Part shown: positions 35,601-42,463 of the stretch, piece by piece
How the letters are laid out: the number at the start of each line of letters is the position of its first letter
Numbering within the stretch: the stretch's first letter is position 1
Origin: an uncultured Lachnospiraceae bacterium
Lineage (GTDB): Bacteria > Bacillota > Clostridia > Lachnospirales > Lachnospiraceae
Direction of reading: 5' to 3'
Assembly: GCA_947630695.1 (NCBI GenBank)
Contig: CANRIM010000021.1
Location: 1-42,463, forward strand
DNA: 42,463 nt
The notes under the pieces: generated by a model
The model's database searches: none
Told to the model about the DNA's origin: nothing
What the model saw: the letters and a program-made list of their open reading frames with translations, nothing else
Position numbers and translations under genes: made by a program

Positions 35601-38600
35601 TATGAGCGGATGCACCGTATTATCGCTTGAGGATGATATTGTTGAGTATCTTTTGGAAAATATAGGAAATGAAAAAAATCCGTCCGATGAAAGCGATTCC
35701 GTCAAAGTCGTTAAAAAGGATTATGCTCCCCTCTCCTACACCCAATACGGCGTTTACTCGGAATGTATGAAGCGCCCCGGAGATACATTCTACAATATCC
35801 CGTTTTTCTATAAATTTCCTCTCTCATTTGATGAGAAAAAGCTGGCGTCGGCGGTTGAAAGGGTTCTCTCCTCTCACCCGTATATCTTCACACGTCTGAC
35901 TATAAAAGACGATGACGTGGTACAGATTAAACATAGCTCCGAAAACTATTGCGTTCCTGTCAAAAATATGGACGAAAAAGAACTCGAAAGCTACAAAAAA
36001 GGCTTTGTAAAGCCATATAAACTGATGGACTCACAACTGTTTAAAATAGAAATAATTAAAACGGAAAAGGGAATTTATCTCCTTTCCGACTTTCACCATA
36101 TTATTTTTGACGGCGGTTCAATGGGACTGTTTATTGACGACTTAAAGAGCTGTTACGAGGGCAGAGAAATTTCCGCTGAAGCATACGACTACTTTGACTA
36201 CGTTAATGAGGAAATCAAAAACAAGTCGGGCGAGAATTTTAAAAATGCGGAAAAATATGTTTCGGATATGCTCTCCGGGTGCGAAAGCGCGGACGAGCTC
36301 ACCCCTGATTTGGGAGGACTTCCCGAAAACGGAAGCTCCGATATGGTATCGGTACCGTTCGATATGGAGTCTATATCGAAGTTCTGCGCGGAAAACGACG
36401 TTACGCCCGCGCATCTGTTCCTCGCCTCCGTTATGTACGTCGTTTCAAGGTTTACAAACAGCCGTAACGCGTATATCAACACAATCAGTAACGGCCGTTC
36501 CGATATGAGACTGAACAACTGCTTCGGTATGTTTGTAAAAACTCTTCCATTAGGCTTGGAAATTGAGGATATTTCCGCTATTGAACTCGTTAAATCCGCA
36601 AAGGATTTGCTTATCAATTCAATTTCCAATGAGATTTATCCTTACGCGGACGTATGCCGAAAATATAATTACGCTCCGAATATTATGTACGCTTACCAGC
36701 TCGGTGTTTCCGACGATGTTTACATCGACAACGAGCTGATTGAAAATGATATGATAGGCGAACGAAAGGTTAAATTTAAAACGGGCGTTTATATCGAGGA
36801 CAATAACGGTCAGGAATGTATCGACGTATTGTATAACAACGCTGTATACAGCAAGGAGCTTATGGAAACGTTCGCAAACGCCGTAAAGACCGTTACCGAA
36901 AAAATTATAAAAGCTCCCGAGCAAAAGGTTCGTAAAATCTCAATGCTCGATAAAACTAATGCTGAAAAAATCGAGAGCTTTTCACAAACTGAAATTAAAG
37001 AACCCGAAATTAAACTTTTACACGAGCTTTTTGAAAAGCAGGCAGCTTTACGTCCCGACAAAACGGCGCTTGTCGCGTGCGACGGAAAATACACATATTC
37101 ACAGCTTGATAAACGAGCTAATATAATCGCCAACAACCTGATTTCAAAGGGCGTTAAAAAGGGCTGTAGAGTAGTTATTCTTCTTGAAAGAACCTCGCGG
37201 TTCTTCGCCTCTATGCTCGGTATTCTTAAGGCGGGAGCGGCGTTTATTCCGACCTGTCCCGAATATCCGAAAGAGCGTATTGAAAATATAATTGAGGACA
37301 GCGGCGCTGATTTTGTTATAACCTTCGGCGAGCTTCTTAACCGTTATGAAAAAACGGTCGATATTGCAGAGCTTGAAAAGGGAGGTAATGACGAAAAACC
37401 CGCAGTTGACATTTCCCCCGAGGATCTCGCGTATCTTATCTACACCTCTGGCTCGACAGGAAAGCCAAAGGGCGTAATGTTAAGGCACATAGGTATCGCA
37501 AGCTTTCTTACAGACAACAAACATAATCTTCCGATAAGCTACATTACCGAAAACTGCAAATGCTACGGTTCGGTTACAACAATTTCGTTTGACTTGTCGC
37601 TGAAGGAAACTATGGGTTCTCTGTGCAACGGAATTACTCTTGCTTTTGCAAGTGATGACCAGACAATGAATCCTGTGTCGCTCGCTCAGTTCTTCAAGGA
37701 AAACAACGTGGACGCGTTTAACTCCACCCCGTCAAGATTATTAGTTTATATGGAGCTCCCCGAATTTGAGCAGGCAATGAAAAACTGCAAGGTAATCCTT
37801 TCAGGCGGAGAAAAATACCCCTACAAGCTTTTACAGGTTCTCAAAGAAAAAACCGACGCAAAAATCATCAACACCTACGGTCCTACCGAAGTTACGGTTT
37901 CGTCAAACGCGAAGGATCTTACCTTCGCCGACGAAATTTCCGTCGGTAAACCGCTGTTGAATTATAAGGAGTACATAGTTGACCTCGACGATAACAAACT
38001 GCCCGCAGGCGTAACAGGCGAATTAATTATCGGAGGTCTGGGCGTTGCTTCAGGCTATAATAATCTGCCACAACAAACAGAGAAATCCTTTATAGAATAT
38101 GAGGGACAGAGATTTTACCGTTCGGGCGACTACGCAAAATGGAGCGAAAACGGCGACGTAATTATCCTTGGAAGAAAAGACAATCAGGTAAAATTAAGAG
38201 GTCTGCGTATCGAGCTTGGGGAAGTTGAAAAATGCCTTACAAATATTGAGGGCGTCCGCTCGGCCGTAGTAGTTATTAAAAAGCTCGGAAATGAGGACAA
38301 CCTCTGCGCCTACTATACCGCTGACAGGCAAATGGATATAGATTTTCTAAAGGATGAGCTGAAGAAAACCCTTACCGAATATATGATTCCCGCCTCCTTT
38401 AATCAGCTTGAAGAGCTTCCCCTCACTCCAAACGGAAAGGTAAATCTCAAGGCTTTGAGCGAGCCTGTTATCGCGGAAAAAAGCAAAAAGAATATCGAAA
38501 AGCCCGCTAATACCGTGGAAAAACAGTTCTGCAAAATTTTCGCCGATATTTTAAATATTGACGAGGTATCCGCAACCGACAGCTTCTTTGATTTAGGCGG

Positions 38601-39930
38601 TACGTCGCTTACCGTAACAAGAGTTGTAATTGAGGCGAGCAAAATTGATTACGACATAGCCTACGGCGACGTGTTCTCATACCCGACTCCGAGAATGCTC
38701 GCAAAGCTTGTAATGGGTTCAAAGAAAGGCGAGGACGGCTTTGATAATCTTGCAAACTACGATTACGGCAATATTGAGAACGTCCTTGCAAAAAATACCG
38801 TTGACAGCTTCTTAAAAGGAGAAAAGCAGATAATCGGCGATGTAATTCTTACAGGCGCAACGGGATTTCTCGGAATTCATATTCTTTATGAACTCCTTAA
38901 AAACTATAACGGAAACGTATACTGTATGCTCCGAGGAAGGGGCGATACCTCCGCTCGGGAAAGACTTCAAAATATGTTCTATTATTATTTCGAGGAAAAC
39001 ATATTGGAAGCATACGGCAAGAGAGTACGTATTGTTGACGGCGATATTGTAAGAAAAGAATCATTTGACGCTTTATCTGAATTTAAAGCCGACACATTCA
39101 TAAATTGCGCGGCAAATGTTAAGCACTTTTCAAAGGGTACTGATATTGAGGACGTAAACTATCACGGCGTACAGAATATACTCGAATTTTGTAAAAACAC
39201 GGGAATAAGACTTGTCCACGTTTCTACAATGAGCGTAGGCGGTATGTTTATAGGCGAACCGGGAGAGGTTACGCACCTTAAAGAAAATCAGCTGTACTTC
39301 GGTCAGACTCTGAACTCTAAATACACAAACGCGAAATTCCTCGCGGAGCGTGAAATTCTGGAGAACGCCTCAAAGGGTATGAATGTAAAGATAATGAGAG
39401 TGGGAACACTGGCGCCGAGAGAACGCGACGGAGAATATCAGATAAACTTCACCACCAACAGCTTTATGGGCAGACTTAAATCCACATTTCTTATCGGCTC
39501 TTATCCCTACGAGAGTATGGACGCGCCCTTTGAGCTTTCGCCTATCGACTACACTGCAAAGGCTGTTTTACTTCTTGCGCAAACTCCGAAAGAGTGTACC
39601 GTATTCCACCCGTATAACAATCATTCGCTTCTTATGAACGATTTGTATCTTGAGATGGGTATGACAGGACTTAACGCCCGCCCCGTTGAAAATGACGAGT
39701 ACGAAAAAGCTTTGGACGAGGCAAAGAAAGATTCTGAAAAAGCTAAGGTTTTGTCAAGCTTTATTGCCTATGAAAATATGGGCCACGGCAAAAAAACCTA
39801 CTCCGTCGGCAAAAGCAACGCCTTTACAATGCAGATACTTTACAGGCTCGGATTCAGATGGCCCGTTACCTCGCTTGATTATATGAAAAGATTTCTTGTA
39901 GCCTTAAAAGGACTTGATTTTTTCGAGTAA
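32641..39930 (+). CDS. Nonribosomal peptide synthetase, C-A-T-C-A-T-R
   Basis: A 2429-residue two-module NRPS. Condensation 1 (about 1-410) has HHIIFDG at 125-131 and, being at the N-terminus, probably attaches an acyl group. Adenylation 1 (about 415-900) has YTSGSTG at 578-584 and GFDAHMMDIY; carrier 1 has the phosphopantetheine Ser964 (GMTSLS). Condensation 2 (about 1020-1430) has HHIIFDG at 1152-1158; adenylation 2 has YTSGSTG at 1601-1607; carrier 2 has Ser1989 (LGGTSL). The end (2060-2429) is an NAD(P)H thioester reductase with TGATGFLG (2071-2078), Y2228 and K2232, with no thioesterase. The expected product is an N-acyl dipeptide aldehyde, or a pyrazinone after cyclisation, the type known from gut Clostridia as protease-inhibiting aldehydes. 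No PPTase or MbtH gene is in the window. Confidence 0.93.
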   Translation: MNTKKYPLSKTEYGMYFCFVSEPQGLEYNLPFTLKFKKPFDIERLKTAFLKVISNHPNLKSYFETDEDGKVWRKISDKPIEVEIIKTDNEDITPYVKPFDLSTGPCMRAYIFDRSDSVELLFDVHHIIFDGTSSEIFVKELDSAFRGEKLIAEKYSAVDFAVDEQKRLETDEFEKGRRYYGALLDEAETDMIPLPDKDSKEKIPKSVKYILKQTTPDEIRAFSHKNQIRTSALFYSAFGYVLSKYAGSENSVFSTVFNGRNGEIADSIGMFVKTFPVVCKTGGGKIIDYIREIDEQIGQSRSHSLFSYADICAEMDINPQVYFAYQGDFANTNPVSVCGQDTYCVLNFTNELKVELNFILYRKEGKFEIECEYNSGAYTEGFINGILEALDKAVNEFTVKDELNEVDILSQSQLEILNSFNDTDVPYDDTKTFIDLFREQVRLRPDKTALVFKENRYTYRQLDEITDKIAFYLRGKDCGTEDAVAVLTGRSEYMTICSIGVLKSGAAYEPLDPTHPAERLQFMIKDANAKALIADENFLHLVPDFSGDILKISDIKDLPACATSLPKPAPKDLFVLLYTSGSTGTPKGCMITHGNLTNFIHWSHRINEITEKSSSAAYASYGFDAHMMDIYPYLSFGGTEYIIPEENRLDLMWINDYCRENGITNIFMTTQVGRAFMTSIDNIAPKIISTGGETLVPFEPVGGVKFYNLYGPTECTIISTYFLADKYYDPFPIGKPVNNAHMYIVDKNLKRLPVGAVGELCISGPLVSRGYLNRPEQTEKTYVKNPFDSDKAHSVLYHTGDIVKFMNDGNISYVGRRDGMVKIRGYRIELSEVEAVIREYGGIKDATVVAKDLPTGGKCIVAYIVSDEKTDIDKLKDFIGEKKPYFMIPEAIMQIDSIPLNVNGKVDKRKLPEIKAGDAEKTEETPNRPLNSLETKIVDIIKGITGNDDDINVSADLMRAGMTSLSIIKLAVELNKTFGYDAEIKRLMSGCTVLSLEDDIVEYLLENIGNEKNPSDESDSVKVVKKDYAPLSYTQYGVYSECMKRPGDTFYNIPFFYKFPLSFDEKKLASAVERVLSSHPYIFTRLTIKDDDVVQIKHSSENYCVPVKNMDEKELESYKKGFVKPYKLMDSQLFKIEIIKTEKGIYLLSDFHHIIFDGGSMGLFIDDLKSCYEGREISAEAYDYFDYVNEEIKNKSGENFKNAEKYVSDMLSGCESADELTPDLGGLPENGSSDMVSVPFDMESISKFCAENDVTPAHLFLASVMYVVSRFTNSRNAYINTISNGRSDMRLNNCFGMFVKTLPLGLEIEDISAIELVKSAKDLLINSISNEIYPYADVCRKYNYAPNIMYAYQLGVSDDVYIDNELIENDMIGERKVKFKTGVYIEDNNGQECIDVLYNNAVYSKELMETFANAVKTVTEKIIKAPEQKVRKISMLDKTNAEKIESFSQTEIKEPEIKLLHELFEKQAALRPDKTALVACDGKYTYSQLDKRANIIANNLISKGVKKGCRVVILLERTSRFFASMLGILKAGAAFIPTCPEYPKERIENIIEDSGADFVITFGELLNRYEKTVDIAELEKGGNDEKPAVDISPEDLAYLIYTSGSTGKPKGVMLRHIGIASFLTDNKHNLPISYITENCKCYGSVTTISFDLSLKETMGSLCNGITLAFASDDQTMNPVSLAQFFKENNVDAFNSTPSRLLVYMELPEFEQAMKNCKVILSGGEKYPYKLLQVLKEKTDAKIINTYGPTEVTVSSNAKDLTFADEISVGKPLLNYKEYIVDLDDNKLPAGVTGELIIGGLGVASGYNNLPQQTEKSFIEYEGQRFYRSGDYAKWSENGDVIILGRKDNQVKLRGLRIELGEVEKCLTNIEGVRSAVVVIKKLGNEDNLCAYYTADRQMDIDFLKDELKKTLTEYMIPASFNQLEELPLTPNGKVNLKALSEPVIAEKSKKNIEKPANTVEKQFCKIFADILNIDEVSATDSFFDLGGTSLTVTRVVIEASKIDYDIAYGDVFSYPTPRMLAKLVMGSKKGEDGFDNLANYDYGNIENVLAKNTVDSFLKGEKQIIGDVILTGATGFLGIHILYELLKNYNGNVYCMLRGRGDTSARERLQNMFYYYFEENILEAYGKRVRIVDGDIVRKESFDALSEFKADTFINCAANVKHFSKGTDIEDVNYHGVQNILEFCKNTGIRLVHVSTMSVGGMFIGEPGEVTHLKENQLYFGQTLNSKYTNAKFLAEREILENASKGMNVKIMRVGTLAPRERDGEYQINFTTNSFMGRLKSTFLIGSYPYESMDAPFELSPIDYTAKAVLLLAQTPKECTVFHPYNNHSLLMNDLYLEMGMTGLNARPVENDEYEKALDEAKKDSEKAKVLSSFIAYENMGHGKKTYSVGKSNAFTMQILYRLGFRWPVTSLDYMKRFLVALKGLDFFE

Positions 39931-39980
39931 ATATTTTATAAACAGGTTTGTTAAAAAATAAAGGAACAATAAGTGAAAAA

Positions 39981-40397
39981 ATGAAAATACGGCTTAAAGC
40001 AACCACGGAAAATTTAACAAAACTTATATCTGCCTGCGAGAATTATCTCATATCGGAGTTTTCATCTGACGACGGCTTTAATCTGTTGATTACAGCCGTC
40101 GAGGAAGCCTTTGTAAACATAGCAAGCTATGCCTACAAAAATGAAACGGGCTATGTGGATTTTGAAATTTTTCGTATGGATAACAACCGTGTAAAAGTAA
40201 TTTTTTCAGATAGAGGAATACCCTTTAACCCGATTATGTTTAACAGCGGGAAAAATGTAGAAAACAACCTTGACATACTTATTCCCGGAGGACTCGGAAT
40301 CGAATTGATTAAGCGTTCAATGAAAAATCTGCGGTACAAATACATAAACGAAAAAAACATTTTTTCATTTGAGGCAATACGGGAGAAAAGTAAATGA
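39981..40397 (+). CDS. RsbW-like anti-sigma factor / serine kinase (HATPase_c)
   Basis: A 138-residue GHKL-fold ATPase. The N-box EEAFVNIASYAY (41-52) supplies the metal-binding Glu/Asn, the G1 box is SDRGIPFNP (76-84) and the G2 box GGLGIELIKRS (103-113). All look functional. Such proteins bind either a sigma factor or a STAS antagonist, which they phosphorylate. I chose ATG 39981 (MKIRLKATTENL), the usual beginning of the family; a TTG at 39948 would add 11 residues and neither start has a strong site. The gene begins 50 bases after the NRPS and its stop overlaps the phosphatase ATG by four bases, so the two are translationally coupled. Its target is not identified. Confidence 0.88.
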   Translation: MKIRLKATTENLTKLISACENYLISEFSSDDGFNLLITAVEEAFVNIASYAYKNETGYVDFEIFRMDNNRVKVIFSDRGIPFNPIMFNSGKNVENNLDILIPGGLGIELIKRSMKNLRYKYINEKNIFSFEAIREKSK

Positions 40398-42337
40398 AAA
40401 CAAAAGCTGTTATTATAAAAAGACAAATTATCGGTTTTATCATATGTACTTTTATACTCGCCGGCTTAAATATAATGACCAGAACTATTCCCTTGCTTAA
40501 TGATTACGGAGAATTTAGAGTATCAGGCTTTTTCTCGGTATTTGCCGGAATGTTCTTCGGCCCCTCGGGCGCTTTAGGATGCGCGGTCGGAAATTTTTTA
40601 TCGGACTTGTACAGTGATTTAAACTTTGCAAATGTATGCGGATTTTTAGCTAACTTTCTTTTTGCCTGGCTTCCCTATCGTCTGTGGCATACTCTGTTTC
40701 CCGTTGAAAATCACAAATTACAATATATAACCTCGAACACTACTCTGCTAAAATATATCTTTATAATCGTTTTTTCAACCGTAGCTTCAATGTCTCTGCT
40801 TTCATCTTCATTTGATATTTTAGGCATATGCAAATTTAATGTTTTTTTTACACCTGTCGCTCTTTATGATATTTACTTTGCCCTTTTCTGGGGAACAACA
40901 ACTTTTCTTATTGTTTACAGACTGTTCCCGCAATATATTCACATTCCCTATAAGGTGTATAATTACACTTACAATCATAAAAGATACCTGCCCGACTACA
41001 TAATGTGTCTTGTTATAATTATTGCCGTTATATTTAGAATTTTACTTTCAGAACCCGATGGAAACAGGTCGCTTTCAGAAGATGTTCTGGACGCTGTTAT
41101 TATTTCATTTACAATCGTTCTTGCTTTTCTTCCGATCAGAAGAAGCGGGAAAAAAGAACCGAACGAGCAAACCGCGTTTAAAAAAAGCAAAGGAATGCAA
41201 TCCCAAATAATAACGGTATTTTTTCTGTTTATTACATTCAGCACAAGCGTTTTCGCGTTGATTCTTTCATTTGACACCTTTAATTATATAAACAAATACG
41301 TAGGCGTAAAATATTATCTTGAAACCTTGCTTGTCAATATTTTCAAACAGGTTAACCTCTGCGGATTGTTGTTTATCCTTTTACTTATGATTCTACTTAA
41401 TTGGATAGAAAAAAGAATAACACGGTATGTAATAAAAATAGCCGATACCGCGAATAACTTTGTTGAAAACGGACTTAAAACAGATTTTCCCGAATTAAAT
41501 AAGGACAAGATAAGCGATGAAATTCTGACGCTGGCAAGCTCCTATAAAAAAATGTCGTCGGACATTGCGGGCTACATTAAAAAGGTCGAGGAGCATACAA
41601 AACGCGAGGAAAACATAAGACTTACCATAGATATGGCGGCAAAAATACAATCAGGTATTCTGCCCAAGCCTCTTAACGACAAAAGGTTTTCACTTTCCGC
41701 TTATATAAAACCCGCAAGAATTGTCGGCGGTGATTTTTACGACTACATAAAGCTCGACGACGACAGACTGCTTTTATGTATAGCGGACGTGTCGTCAAAG
41801 GGAATCCCCGCGGCTATGTTTATGGCATTGGCAGGTATACTGGTAAAATGCAACAGAAATCTTTCTCCCGAAAAAATCCTTTACAATGTAAACAAGTATC
41901 TCTGTGAAACAAACAGCGAGAATATGTTTGTAACAATGTTCGTAGGAATTATCGACCGCAAAAAAAGAGTTTTTGAATTTGCAAACGCAGGTCATAATTA
42001 CCCCATTATCAAAAACGGGGGCGAAATTAAATGGCTTAAAGCACAGCCCGACCTTATGGCGGGGGTATTTCCCGAAATCACCTATCATCTTAACAGTATC
42101 GACATTAAAAGTGATTTTGAGGTTTTCGTTTATACCGACGGCATAAACGAGGCGGAGGACGTAAACGGTAGCTTTTTCGGAAATGAACGGCTTGAAAAGC
42201 TTTTTAAAACGGTCAGTATGTTAAACGCAGACACAGACGAACAGCTCAAGCTTATAATAAAAGAAATTGAGAGCTTTACAAAAGGCGCGAAACAATCTGA
42301 CGATATTACCGCGATGATTATAAAAATCAATGAATAA
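40394..42337 (+). CDS. Membrane SpoIIE-type PP2C phosphatase
   Basis: A 647-residue protein. The N-terminal half has six or more membrane helices; the opening part (FSVFAGMFFGPSGALGCAVGNFLSDLY) looks like the substrate-binding component of an ECF vitamin transporter. Two later helices (about 275-295 and 315-340) precede a HAMP-like/coiled stretch (345-400). The C-terminal PP2C domain (about 410-647) has RIVGGDFYDYI with Asp at 447, DVSSKGIPAAMFMA, ANAGHNYP, YTDGINEA with D582 and a final SDDITAMIIK, all metal-binding positions intact. It would dephosphorylate a STAS protein such as that at 30377-30676 in response to a ligand or membrane signal. It overlaps the kinase-type gene by 4 bases (ATGA). 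Confidence 0.9.
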   Translation: MKTKAVIIKRQIIGFIICTFILAGLNIMTRTIPLLNDYGEFRVSGFFSVFAGMFFGPSGALGCAVGNFLSDLYSDLNFANVCGFLANFLFAWLPYRLWHTLFPVENHKLQYITSNTTLLKYIFIIVFSTVASMSLLSSSFDILGICKFNVFFTPVALYDIYFALFWGTTTFLIVYRLFPQYIHIPYKVYNYTYNHKRYLPDYIMCLVIIIAVIFRILLSEPDGNRSLSEDVLDAVIISFTIVLAFLPIRRSGKKEPNEQTAFKKSKGMQSQIITVFFLFITFSTSVFALILSFDTFNYINKYVGVKYYLETLLVNIFKQVNLCGLLFILLLMILLNWIEKRITRYVIKIADTANNFVENGLKTDFPELNKDKISDEILTLASSYKKMSSDIAGYIKKVEEHTKREENIRLTIDMAAKIQSGILPKPLNDKRFSLSAYIKPARIVGGDFYDYIKLDDDRLLLCIADVSSKGIPAAMFMALAGILVKCNRNLSPEKILYNVNKYLCETNSENMFVTMFVGIIDRKKRVFEFANAGHNYPIIKNGGEIKWLKAQPDLMAGVFPEITYHLNSIDIKSDFEVFVYTDGINEAEDVNGSFFGNERLEKLFKTVSMLNADTDEQLKLIIKEIESFTKGAKQSDDITAMIIKINE

Positions 42338-42347
42338 TTAAAATTTC

Positions 42348-42372
42348 CCGTTCATTCACATTTAATGAACGG
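42348..42372 (+). terminator. Weak terminator or hairpin after the phosphatase gene
   Basis: A 9-bp stem (ccgttcatt with aatgaacgg) and a 7-base loop, 11 bases after the stop. No long T-run follows, so termination may be inefficient. The last 90 bases of the window show nothing else. Confidence 0.5.
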
Positions 42373-42463
42373 TTCGCGCAGCGCCGCTAAAGTTGTTTAT
42401 TGGGATGGTAGCGAAATGTTACACTCGGCAATTGTAACTTCAAGTAAAAAATTTACTTCAAAA

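Noticed and set aside
32815-39886. Several long frames opposite or shifted within the NRPS gene
   Set aside because: They lack ribosome sites and family likeness, and they lie within well-conserved NRPS domains; they are frame shadows.

Overview
The window looks like chromosomal DNA from a low-G+C Gram-positive anaerobe, most likely a gut Clostridia of the Ruminococcus/Oscillospiraceae type. The evidence is AT-rich intergenic DNA, strong AGGAGG-type ribosome sites, TTGACA/TATAAT promoters, a SpoIIE/RsbW/STAS partner-switching set, and a C-A-T-C-A-T-R peptide synthetase of the kind known from gut Clostridia. The species cannot be named from sequence alone.

Region 1 (1-9.7 kb) is an accessory patchwork. 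It holds two DUF4143-type P-loop ATPases on the minus strand, a macrodomain protein preceded by the remnant of an ADP-ribosylglycohydrolase, a VWA protein, a DUF3232-like protein, a tyrosine integrase, and an IS256-family element. The IS transposase carries one in-frame amber codon. The IS abuts a 5'-truncated Ser/Tyr/Asp-rich membrane protein gene.

Region 2 (9.76-25.45 kb) is the centrepiece: one tightly packed operon of eight genes. In order it encodes an XRE regulator, a 1261-residue multidomain DNA-binding-type protein of unknown function, a BrxP-like PAPS-reductase-family/ferredoxin/DUF4007-like fusion, a BrxC-like giant ATPase, PglZ, a short BrxL-type AAA+ protein, a 65-residue Cys-rich protein and a cysteine desulfurase. 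The brxP-brxC-pglZ-brxL core matches BREX type 4 phage defence. The desulfurase and the PP-loop/Fe-S protein point to sulphur chemistry on DNA, as in Dnd/Ssp phosphorothioation. The 1261-residue protein and the small Cys protein are not part of the usual four-gene description, and they are the best candidates for something undescribed. Short near-identical repeats occur at both ends of regions 1-2 (about 0.1-0.3 kb and 25.65-25.77 kb), just before a tRNA-Trp gene.

Region 3 (25.9-30.7 kb, all minus strand) holds tRNA-Trp with a near-consensus promoter, a uracil-DNA-glycosylase-superfamily-like protein, a large secreted protein with a Thr/Pro linker and Ig-like C-terminus, a small zinc-ribbon protein and a STAS anti-sigma-factor antagonist.

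Region 4 (30.8-42.3 kb, plus strand, visibly richer in G+C) is a biosynthetic operon: a MATE exporter with a degenerate HATPase-like C-terminal domain, a 2429-residue NRPS ending in a thioester reductase (predicted N-acyl dipeptide aldehyde or derived pyrazinone), an RsbW-like anti-sigma/kinase protein, and a membrane SpoIIE-type PP2C phosphatase. With the divergent STAS gene this is a complete partner-switching set wrapped around one NRPS, but no sigma factor is in the window.
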